Positions 1 to 6,132 of a DNA stretch of 7,604 bases are shown piece after piece. Origin of the DNA: Pseudomonadota bacterium (lineage in GTDB: Bacteria; Pseudomonadota; Alphaproteobacteria; Acetobacterales; Acetobacteraceae); NCBI GenBank assembly GCA_021826485.1, contig JAKAZX010000191.1:1-7604 (forward strand). The letters run 5' to 3'. Position 1 is the first letter of the stretch. The number at the start of each line of letters is the position of its first letter. The notes beneath the pieces were generated by a model, which was not told the origin of the DNA, did not search any database, and saw only the letters and a program-made list of their open reading frames with translations. A program made the translations under genes and the position numbers.

Positions 1-376
1 CACATATGCGGGAAAAACTCCCACTTGCGGGCGCCGGGGCGGAGCCAAACCGGCACCTGTTGCGTTCAGGCGTCCGTTGGACGGACCGCCGCAGACAGGG
101 ACGGCGGCACCGCGATCGGGCGCTAATGGCGGCCAATCCGGATGACGAAATGACGGCAGGCCCCGGGTCTAATCGCTAAGAAGTGGCCGGCTGATTCTTT
201 ATCCGTGACCGGAAATGCCGGTGAATCTATCCGATTATGAGGGAATCCTCGGGTATGTCTGCACGCTGCGATGCAAAAAATTCGGCACTTCCAAGCAGAA
301 TTCTTCGCCGTAACGGATTACATGCCTGCGTCTATGCGCCTGCATCTACCATCGGTTGAGAGAGGCCTGGGTCATG

Positions 377-491
377 GAACTCAAAAGTCATTCGCTGACG
401 ACAAAGTTATTTTGTTTCGCTGCACCGCAAGATGATAATTCTTCCCCGTGACGACCGGGTATTCAGAGGTTCCCTCGGCTTGAACTCAAAA
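377..491. repeat. Direct repeat GAACTCAAAA bracketing the candidate promoter
   Basis: The 10-mer GAACTCAAAA occurs exactly at 377-386 and 482-491, 105 bp apart (about ten helical turns), one copy on each side of the TTGTTT/GATAAT promoter candidate. The second copy lies in TTGAACTCAA (480-489), a near-palindrome TTGA-AC-TCAA. A related TTGAACTTAA sits 32 bp further on (512-521) and runs into the ATG at 521. The arrangement resembles operator sites for one DNA-binding protein, but no regulator is identified and chance recurrence is not excluded. Confidence 0.4.
412..439 (+). promoter_or_regulatory. Candidate sigma-70-like promoter for the first operon
   Basis: TTGTTT (412-417) and GATAAT (434-439) are separated by 16 nt in the most AT-rich part of the leader. 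GATAAT matches five of six bases of the TATAAT consensus; the -35 box is weaker. Initiation would fall near 446, leaving a 5' untranslated region of about 75 nt before the ATG at 521. This is a by-eye match only, and alphaproteobacterial promoters are often degenerate. Confidence 0.3.
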
Positions 492-520
492 TATCGTCAC
501 AAACGTTGCGGTTGAACTTA

Positions 521-2014
521 ATGGACGACGCAATGAGTCGGATCGGCCCAACGCTACGCCCGGCGGTGTTGCGCTCCCCCCATGCCTCGGCGGCGCTGTT
601 CGATGCCGGGATGGTGGCGCCACCTATTCAGCCCGTCGCGGCCAGTGTCGCGGCGCTGGGCCTGGATGCGCTGATCTGCGCTGGCATGCCATTCCTGGCG
701 GCGGCGCTGGCGCAGGACGCCCCGCCGGTGGAACTGGTCGGGCGGTTTGCCTTCCTGCTCGGAGTGCTGACGCTCGGCGGTGGCGCCGTGGTCGGAACCT
801 ATCGCCACGCCATTTTGTTCCGCCGCCGCGAGCAGGTGGCCGCGGTGCTGCGGGCCGGCGCCGCGGCGCTGGCCGTGGTGTGCCTGGCGGTCGCCCTGCT
901 GGCCGACCCGCTGCTGATGGCGCCGGCCTGGGGCGGCACATCTGCCGCCTTCGTGCTCGGCGGTCTGGCGCTGGGGCGGCTCGGGGTTGCGCGGACGCTG
1001 GCCGGCGGTGCCGGCCGCCGGTTCGCCCAGCGGACGGCGATCGTCGGCAGCGGGCTCGCCGGCGCCCGCCTGCTTCGTCTGCTGCGGCAACTGGATGAGC
1101 GGTCGGTGCGCATCGTCGGCATCGTCGATGATCATGCCGACCTCGCCGACGGGCTGATCGAGGGCGTGCCGCTGCTCGGCCCGATTGCCCATCTGCTTGG
1201 GCTGGTCCGCCGCGGCATGGTGGACGAGGTGGTGTTGGCGCTGCCCTGGGCGGAGGAGCGGCGCATCCTCGACCTGATCGACCTGCTCTCCGACTATCCG
1301 GTGCGGGTGCGGCTGGCGCCGGACCTGATCAGCTACCACTTCCCGCGCTCCGCCAGCCTCGACCTGCACGGCCATCCCATGCTCCGGGTGGCGGAGCGGC
1401 CGATTTCCGGCTGGGCGAGCGTGCTCAAGCGGGCCGAGGACCTGCTGATCGGCGGCATCGCGCTGGTGCTGTGCGCGATCCCGATGGCGCTGATCGCGCT
1501 CGCCATCCGCCTCGACAGCCCGGGTCCGGTGTTGTTCCGCCAGAAGCGCACCGGCTTCAACAACGGCGAGTTCGAGATGCTGAAGTTCCGCACCATGCAT
1601 CACCACATGGCGGAATACAGCATCCGCCGGCAGACCACGCGCAACGACCCGCGGGTGACGCGCGTCGGCGCCCTGCTGCGGCGCACGTCGCTGGACGAAC
1701 TGCCGCAGATCTTCAACGTGCTGCGCGGCAACATGTCGATCGTCGGTCCGCGGCCGCATGCGCCCGGCACCCGCGCCGGCTCCCGCCCGTTCGAGCAGGT
1801 GGTGGATCGCTATGCCGCCCGCCACCGCGTGAAGCCGGGGCTGACCGGGCTTGCGCAGGTGCGCGGCTTCCGCGGGGAGACCCGCACCGAAGACAAGCTG
1901 ATCCGCCGGGTCGAGAGCGACCTGGAATACATCGACACGTGGTCGCTGTGGCTCGATTTCGTGATCATGCTGCGCACCCTCGTCATCGTCCTGCGGATGC
2001 AAAATGCCTACTGA
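521..2014 (+). CDS. Undecaprenyl-phosphate sugar-1-phosphate transferase (WcaJ/GumD/AceA type)
   Basis: This membrane enzyme of the polyprenyl glycosylphosphotransferase family transfers a hexose-1-phosphate, usually glucose-1-phosphate from UDP-glucose, to undecaprenyl phosphate and so starts each repeat unit at the inner membrane. Numbered from the ATG at 521 (497 residues), four hydrophobic segments lie near 39-65, 74-93, 107-130 and 138-157. A Rossmann-like segment with GSGLAGARLL follows at about 173-190, then a further hydrophobic segment near 307-330. The C-terminal catalytic domain carries SPGPVLFRQKRTG (about 333-345), KFRTM, the acidic pair in TSLDELPQIFNVLRGNMS (about 389-406), IVGPRPH and KPGLTGLAQVRG (about 438-449). 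Length and domain order match full-length WcaJ/GumD proteins rather than the short PglC/WbaP-core forms. The start is uncertain: in-frame TTG at 506, ATG at 521 and ATG at 533 all lack a good ribosome-binding site. ATG 521 is chosen as the first ATG. The sugar (glucose or galactose) cannot be fixed from sequence. Confidence 0.93.
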   Translation: MDDAMSRIGPTLRPAVLRSPHASAALFDAGMVAPPIQPVAASVAALGLDALICAGMPFLAAALAQDAPPVELVGRFAFLLGVLTLGGGAVVGTYRHAILFRRREQVAAVLRAGAAALAVVCLAVALLADPLLMAPAWGGTSAAFVLGGLALGRLGVARTLAGGAGRRFAQRTAIVGSGLAGARLLRLLRQLDERSVRIVGIVDDHADLADGLIEGVPLLGPIAHLLGLVRRGMVDEVVLALPWAEERRILDLIDLLSDYPVRVRLAPDLISYHFPRSASLDLHGHPMLRVAERPISGWASVLKRAEDLLIGGIALVLCAIPMALIALAIRLDSPGPVLFRQKRTGFNNGEFEMLKFRTMHHHMAEYSIRRQTTRNDPRVTRVGALLRRTSLDELPQIFNVLRGNMSIVGPRPHAPGTRAGSRPFEQVVDRYAARHRVKPGLTGLAQVRGFRGETRTEDKLIRRVESDLEYIDTWSLWLDFVIMLRTLVIVLRMQNAY

Positions 2015-4370
2015 TCCGATCGCGTCGCTGGAAGCGCGCGTAGCCGAACCGTCGCCGACCAAGAACGCCCAGGGGCCCGAGATGCTGCACATCCCGACCG
2101 AAGTTGCCGCCGAATCCGACGGCGGTCGAGAGCGGCGCCACCGCCGCCACGCCAACACGTCCGGCCGCGATCCGCGCAGCGACGCGCGTGCTGTCGCCGC
2201 GGCGCAGATGGCCATGGCCATCTCCGCCGTGCGGCGGCGCAAGCTGCCGCTGATCGTCTGCGCGGTGGCGATCCCTCTGCTGGCCTTCGTCTCGCTGAAA
2301 CAGGTGACGCCGCGCTACACCGCCGAGGGTTCGGTGATCTACGAGCCCGAGCAGTATGCGGCGCAGGAACTGCAAAGCATCCTGCACACCGACCCGATGA
2401 CCGACGCGGTGATGGCGAGCCAGGCGGAGATCGTCCGCGGCCTGCCGATCGTGAATCGCGTGATCGACCGCTACAAGCTGATGGACGATCCGGAATTCAA
2501 CTATACGTTACGCCCGCCCTCGCTGCTGTCGCGGGCCGGGCACGCGGTGCAGCACGTGCTCTACAGCGTGTTCGATCCGGTGTCGCCCTCGCTCGCTGCG
2601 GTGTTCGCTGCGCCGTCGCACAAGCCGCCGCCGTCGCCGCAGGAACTGCGCCATTCCGTCGAGCAGGCGGTGCAGGACGCGATCGACGTGGAGGCGCTGC
2701 GCCAGTCGCACGTCATGTCGGTGCGCTTCACGTCGGAGGACCGGCAGCTTTCCGCCGATGCGGTCAACACGGTGATGGACCTCTACATCACCGACCAGCT
2801 CGCCGCGAAGTTCCAGGCGGTGAAGTCGGCCAGCCAGTGGCTGGAGACGCGGGCACAGGAACTGCGCAACGAAGTGCAGGCGACCGAGGACAAGATCGCC
2901 GACTACAAGGCCCGCACCGGGCTGTTCCAGGGCGTGCAGGCCGGCCTCGACACCGAGCAGATCAGCCGCATGACGACGGATCTGCTCGCCGCGCAGAACG
3001 ATCTGGCGCAGGCCGAGGGCCGGCTGGATGCGGCGCGCGGCCGGTCCGGCGCGGCGGCGCAGGCGGCGGTGGCCCCGAACGTGGTGGCGGCGCGGGCGCA
3101 AATGGACACGCTGAACGCGCAGATGCAATCGCTGCTCACGCGGCTCGGCCCGAACCATCCGGACGTGGTCAGCGTGCGCAATCAGCTTCGCGAGCTGGAA
3201 CGCTCCGTGGGCGGGGAGATCGGCCGCACGGTCGCCGCGGCGGACGCCGAGGTGCGGGCCAACAAGGCGCGCGTCGCCAGCTTGCAGGCCAACCTGCGCG
3301 GGGCGCAGGCGCAGGTGGAAAAGAACAACCAGGCGTTGATCCCGTTGAACGCCATGCAGCGGGACTCCGACGCCGCGCGGACGCTGCTGCAGGCGGTGCT
3401 GGCGCGGGTGCAGACGACCGCCCAGCAGAACGCGATCGAGAAGCCGGACGCGCGGGTGATCTCGCAGGCGCTGCCGCCGGCCGAGCCCTCGTTCCCGAAG
3501 ATCAAGATCCTGCTGCCCGCCGCCGCGGTGTTCGGCGTGGTGTTCGGGCTGCTCGTGGTCTACCTGCTGGAACTTGCCGACAGCACCTTCCGCAGCGGCG
3601 ACGACGTGCGGTCCGTGCTGGGTCTGCCGTGCTTCGCCCTGATCCCCGCCGTGCGGGCGCGCCTGCTGGGGCGCATCCGCATGGAGGATTACGTGGTGCG
3701 CAAGCCGCTATCCCCGTTCTCGGAGCAGATTCGCGCCCTGCGGGCAGGACTGTGGCTGGACAGCGTGCATCCCAAGATCGTCGCCATCACCGCGGCGCGC
3801 CCCGCCGAGGCCAAGACCACGACGGCGATGGCGCTGGGCCGGTCGAGCGCGATGAACGGGGAGCGCGTGCTGGTGCTGGACTGCGACGTGCGCCAGCCGA
3901 GCTTCGGCCGGCTGATGCGCGCCGAGCACAGCCGCGGCATCGTGGACTACCTGCTCGGCCAGGCGACCCTTGACGAGATCATCCGCCGCGACCGGCTGAC
4001 CGCGATGGACTATATTCCCGCCGGGACATCGAAGGCGAACTCGCTCGGCCTGTTCATGTCCGACGCGATGGCGGAGGCGCTGCAGCGGCTGCGGCGCGAT
4101 TACGACCTGGTGCTGCTGGACGCGCCGCCGGTGTTCGCCATGACCGATGCCCGCATCATCTCCCGCATCGCCGATGCGACCCTGCTGTGCGTGCGCTGGC
4201 GGGAGACGCCGCGCAGCGTGGTCAGCCGCTCGCTCGACCTGCTGGACGAGGCGGATGCCCGGGTGATCGGCGTATCGCTCACCCGCGTCGATCCGCGCGC
4301 CCATGTGCGGTCCGGCCATTCCGACGCGGAGGTCTATCATCCGCGCTACGGCGGCTATTACCGGGAATAG
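2004..4370 (+). CDS. Wzc/ExoP/GumC-like polysaccharide co-polymerase with BY-kinase domain (degenerate P-loop)
   Basis: This is an inner-membrane chain-length and export protein of the Wzz-plus-tyrosine-autokinase class, 788 residues. An Arg/His-rich cytoplasmic tail (about 1-80) precedes TM1 (about 81-98). The periplasmic Wzz-type domain has a long coiled-coil section (about 270-460, including the GumC-like GPNHPDVVSVRNQL), then a Pro-rich approach to TM2 (about 502-524). The cytoplasmic kinase domain keeps the EX2RX2R oligomerisation motif (E574, R577, R580), Walker A' VLVLDCDVRQP (D626, D628), Walker B LVLLDAPP (D706) and a C-terminal tyrosine cluster (Y778, Y782, Y785, Y786). The Walker A loop is odd: RPAEAKTTT (A601, A603, K604) has alanine where the family normally has glycine, including just before the catalytic Lys. 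It overlaps the preceding gene by 11 nt, suggesting translational coupling. ATG 2082, with AGGGG 6 nt upstream, is an alternative start that removes 26 residues. Class is secure; kinase activity is uncertain. Confidence 0.93.
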   Translation: MPTDPIASLEARVAEPSPTKNAQGPEMLHIPTEVAAESDGGRERRHRRHANTSGRDPRSDARAVAAAQMAMAISAVRRRKLPLIVCAVAIPLLAFVSLKQVTPRYTAEGSVIYEPEQYAAQELQSILHTDPMTDAVMASQAEIVRGLPIVNRVIDRYKLMDDPEFNYTLRPPSLLSRAGHAVQHVLYSVFDPVSPSLAAVFAAPSHKPPPSPQELRHSVEQAVQDAIDVEALRQSHVMSVRFTSEDRQLSADAVNTVMDLYITDQLAAKFQAVKSASQWLETRAQELRNEVQATEDKIADYKARTGLFQGVQAGLDTEQISRMTTDLLAAQNDLAQAEGRLDAARGRSGAAAQAAVAPNVVAARAQMDTLNAQMQSLLTRLGPNHPDVVSVRNQLRELERSVGGEIGRTVAAADAEVRANKARVASLQANLRGAQAQVEKNNQALIPLNAMQRDSDAARTLLQAVLARVQTTAQQNAIEKPDARVISQALPPAEPSFPKIKILLPAAAVFGVVFGLLVVYLLELADSTFRSGDDVRSVLGLPCFALIPAVRARLLGRIRMEDYVVRKPLSPFSEQIRALRAGLWLDSVHPKIVAITAARPAEAKTTTAMALGRSSAMNGERVLVLDCDVRQPSFGRLMRAEHSRGIVDYLLGQATLDEIIRRDRLTAMDYIPAGTSKANSLGLFMSDAMAEALQRLRRDYDLVLLDAPPVFAMTDARIISRIADATLLCVRWRETPRSVVSRSLDLLDEADARVIGVSLTRVDPRAHVRSGHSDAEVYHPRYGGYYRE

Positions 4371-4423
4371 GGCACGCGGGCGTGATGACGGCGACACGGT
4401 TGCGATCTTCCGAGACTTGGTCC

Positions 4424-4453
4424 TTGAGTTGTGATCGCGGGACGGGCTATGCT
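4424..4453 (+). promoter_or_regulatory. Candidate internal promoter before the small membrane protein gene
   Basis: TTGAGT (4424-4429) and TATGCT (4448-4453) are 18 nt apart in the 121-nt gap after the kinase gene, each matching four of six consensus bases. A transcript starting near 4460 would allow the small protein and the polymerase to be expressed apart from the first two genes. TTGAGTT here is also the reverse complement of AACTCAA, the core of the leader repeats at 377 and 482, so both transcription units could share a regulator. Weak match, judged by eye. Confidence 0.25.
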
Positions 4454-4491
4454 CCGGCACGATGCTCAACCTCTAGTGCTGGCCGCGGCCC

Positions 4492-4683
4492 ATGCTCGCA
4501 ACCCAGGCGAAACCCCTCCCGGACGATCCGCTGGTGCTGGAACCGGCGATCGTTGCGCCGGCCGGCATCGCCGCCGATGCCGATGAGGACGATTTCGCCC
4601 CGGCGCGCGGCATCACCCTGGGCGTCGCGCTCGGGCTGGTCAGCATCGGCGTCATGGCGCTGCTCGGCTGGTGGCTGTTCTGA
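4492..4683 (+). CDS. Small single-span membrane protein, function unknown
   Basis: I do not recognise this 63-residue protein. Residues 1-40 are soluble, Pro/Ala-rich and acidic, with DADEDD at about 29-34. Residues 41-62 form one hydrophobic helix (GITLGVALGLVSIGVMALLGWWLF) ending at the stop codon, so it looks tail-anchored with the acidic part probably cytoplasmic. G44 and G48 make a GxxxG helix-packing motif. Support for it being real: same strand as its neighbours, strong GC-rich third positions, a clean hydrophobic/soluble division, and placement between the co-polymerase and polymerase genes with only 36 nt to the latter. ATG 4492 is the first start after an in-frame TAG at 4474; no strong ribosome-binding site is seen. 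It may be an accessory subunit of the polymerase or the Wzc-like protein, which is inference from context only. Confidence 0.6.
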   Translation: MLATQAKPLPDDPLVLEPAIVAPAGIAADADEDDFAPARGITLGVALGLVSIGVMALLGWWLF

Positions 4684-4684
4684 T

Positions 4685-4726
4685 CTGACACCGCTGCCTA
4701 CGTCCCGGCGGGCCTAGCGGTGTCGG
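4685..4726 (+). promoter_or_regulatory. Inverted repeat / RNA hairpin covering the polymerase start codon
   Basis: GACACCGCT (4687-4695) and AGCGGTGTC (4716-4724) are perfect reverse complements separated by 20 nt. Outward, U4686-G4725 (wobble) and C4685-G4726 extend the stem; inward, GCC (4696-4698) can pair with GGC (4711-4713) across a 2-nt bulge. The GTG start of the polymerase gene (4720-4722) lies in the 3' arm, and the only weak Shine-Dalgarno-like sequence (GGCGGG, 4707-4712) lies in the loop region. No U-run follows, so it is not a standard intrinsic terminator. It could restrict ribosome access to the polymerase message, or be a DNA-level operator. Confidence 0.5.
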
Positions 4727-6132
4727 CAACCCGCATGATGGATCGCCGGCCGCCGCCGCTCGCGGATGCCGGGGGCGCAACACCGGCGGTGGTGCTGGGC
4801 GCGGTTGCCCTGTTCCTGCTCGCGATGTTCGCCGGCTCGCTCTACAACATCCGCTTCCTGCCGCTGTTCCTTGCTGCCGGCACGTTGCTCTGCGTGGCCG
4901 TGCCGGTCATTCGCTTCCCGGTCATCACGTCGGCGGCATGGCTGCTGATGGCCGGCACCAGCCCGGAAATGTGGCTGGGCGACCTGATCGGGCAGGAAAA
5001 TACGATCACCGCCATCGTCAAGGTGATCGGCCTCGCGCTGCTTGCCGTCTGCATCCTGCGCTACGGCGCGCGGTTCGATGCGTTCAACCCGGCCTTCGCC
5101 TTCATGGCCATGTTCGTCGTCGGGCTCGCCCACGGTCTGTGGCCGACACTGACCGCGATGGACAGCCTGCGCTCCCTGATCGGGTCTGCCGCACCGTTCG
5201 CATTCTCCTTCAGCCGCCTGTCGCGACGCTGGTGCAATGCCATCATCACCGCGACCATCTGGGTCTCGCCGGTGATCGTCGGTTTCGGCGTGGTGCTCGC
5301 GGCGGCCCATCTGCGGCCGCTGTTCACCGGCCTCGGTGGCGCCTGGCGGCTCGAAGGCTCGACGCATCCGGCGTTCCTCGGCGGCTTCGCCGCCGCCGGC
5401 GTCTATGCCGCGCTGTTGGAGCTGTATCGCGACGGCCGGTCCCGCCATCTCTGGGGCATCGTCGTCAACTACCTGATCCTGCTGCTGTCCGGCGCGCGTG
5501 CCCCGCTGGCGACCGCACTGTTGGTGACCGCCGCTGCGTTCTTCTTCCTGCGCTCCGAGTCGTTCCCGGCGCGCCGCCGCCTGCCGCTGATCCTGGTGGG
5601 CATGCTGGTGCTGCCGGTGCTGGTCGGGTTGGCGAGCGGCTCCAGCCATATTCGCCTGCTCAACATCCTTTCCAGCGACGCCCGCGACCTGTCCGGCCGA
5701 GACCTGATCTGGCCGCTGTTCCGGCAGGCGTGGAACGCCTCCCCCTGGTTCGGCTGGGGCATCGGCGCCGGCAAGGTGGTAGTGGACCCGGACAGCCTGC
5801 TGGCGAAGCTGCTCGGCACCACGGCGGCGCATAACGAATATCTGCGCATGGGCGTCGATGGCGGCTATTTCGGCCTCGGCCTGCTGATCCTGATGATGGC
5901 GCTGTGGGCCTGGCGCTGGACGCGCAACGCGCCGCGCACCGACCGCTTCATCATGCGCGCGGTGTTCCTGGCCTTCGCGGTGCATTCCTTCACCGACAAC
6001 ACGCTGATCGCCGCCACCGCGAGCGTGATGTTCGCCTGGGTCTCGGCGGTGTTCGCGCGTGCCGCGCTGGAGCGGGAGGCGCTACCGGCTGCCGCCCCGG
6101 TGCGCCGCCATCAGGCCGCGCAGATAGCCTGA
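4720..6132 (+). CDS. O-antigen ligase/Wzy-like polysaccharide polymerase, polytopic membrane protein
   Basis: This 470-residue integral membrane protein belongs to the O-antigen ligase/polymerase superfamily, which joins undecaprenyl-diphosphate-linked repeat units in the periplasm or transfers chains to an acceptor. Around ten or more hydrophobic segments are visible, for example 22-40, 46-64, 67-80, 98-114, 124-142, 177-197, 217-234, 246-258, 262-277, 288-306, 382-398 and 411-447. A large loop (about 307-380) carries the family signatures: LSGARAPLATAL (256-267), SGRDLIWPLFRQAW (325-338) with SPWFGWGIGAG (341-351), and AAHNEYLRMGVDGGYFGLGL (369-388). Next to sugar-transferase and co-polymerase genes it is most likely the Wzy-type polymerase; a ligase role cannot be excluded. 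GTG 4720 is used because it keeps the longest frame, but it is buried in a predicted hairpin. ATG 4735 or 4738, just downstream, would lose only 5-6 residues. The 3' end overlaps the convergent glycosyltransferase gene by 51 nt. Confidence 0.88.
   Translation: MSATRMMDRRPPPLADAGGATPAVVLGAVALFLLAMFAGSLYNIRFLPLFLAAGTLLCVAVPVIRFPVITSAAWLLMAGTSPEMWLGDLIGQENTITAIVKVIGLALLAVCILRYGARFDAFNPAFAFMAMFVVGLAHGLWPTLTAMDSLRSLIGSAAPFAFSFSRLSRRWCNAIITATIWVSPVIVGFGVVLAAAHLRPLFTGLGGAWRLEGSTHPAFLGGFAAAGVYAALLELYRDGRSRHLWGIVVNYLILLLSGARAPLATALLVTAAAFFFLRSESFPARRRLPLILVGMLVLPVLVGLASGSSHIRLLNILSSDARDLSGRDLIWPLFRQAWNASPWFGWGIGAGKVVVDPDSLLAKLLGTTAAHNEYLRMGVDGGYFGLGLLILMMALWAWRWTRNAPRTDRFIMRAVFLAFAVHSFTDNTLIAATASVMFAWVSAVFARAALEREALPAAAPVRRHQAAQIA

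Larger units (their letters stand above)
1..505. other. Long non-coding leader upstream of the polysaccharide operon
   Basis: No convincing gene is seen here. Two plus-strand frames stay open from the left edge to about 126 and 140, but their translations are low-complexity and resemble no family I know, so I do not call an upstream gene tail. Roughly 30-170 is GC-rich; 180-505 is clearly more AT-rich than the genes, as expected of a regulatory region. It holds small inverted repeats: CCGCCG (86-91) with CGGCGG (102-107), and ACCGG (208-212) with CCGGT (218-222). It also holds a near-perfect tandem pair GCCTGCGTCTA/GCCTGCATCTA (324-334 and 338-348), an 8-bp palindrome AGAATTCT (297-304), and a 10-bp direct repeat and candidate promoter listed separately. 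None of these is followed by a T-run that would mark an intrinsic terminator. Confidence 0.6.

Noticed and set aside
3..22. Possible divergent gene starting at the left edge (minus-strand ATG at 5-3, GGGAG at 22-18)
   Set aside because: The spacer is 12 nt and only one codon is visible before the window ends; nothing about a product can be supported.
86..107. CCGCCG/CGGCGG stem as the terminator of an upstream gene
   Set aside because: The stem is short, the loop is 10 nt, no T-run follows, and no upstream gene can be recognised.
554..2242. 562-residue open frame on the minus strand opposite the first two genes
   Set aside because: It is antisense to two genes with clear family motifs. Its translation is Arg/Gln/His-rich low complexity, as expected of shadow frames in GC-rich DNA.
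2837..3973. 378-residue alternative frame inside the kinase gene
   Set aside because: It is a Gly/Ala/Arg-rich +1 shadow of the Wzc-like coding frame, with no motifs.
4373..4384. CACG-CGGG-CGTG hairpin just after the kinase stop codon as a terminator
   Set aside because: The stem is only 4 bp and no T-run follows, so it is not supportable as an intrinsic terminator.
4714..5985. 423-residue minus-strand open frame opposite the polymerase gene
   Set aside because: It is a polar, Gln/Arg/His-rich translation with no recognisable motif. The plus strand encodes a typical polytopic membrane protein with ligase signatures.
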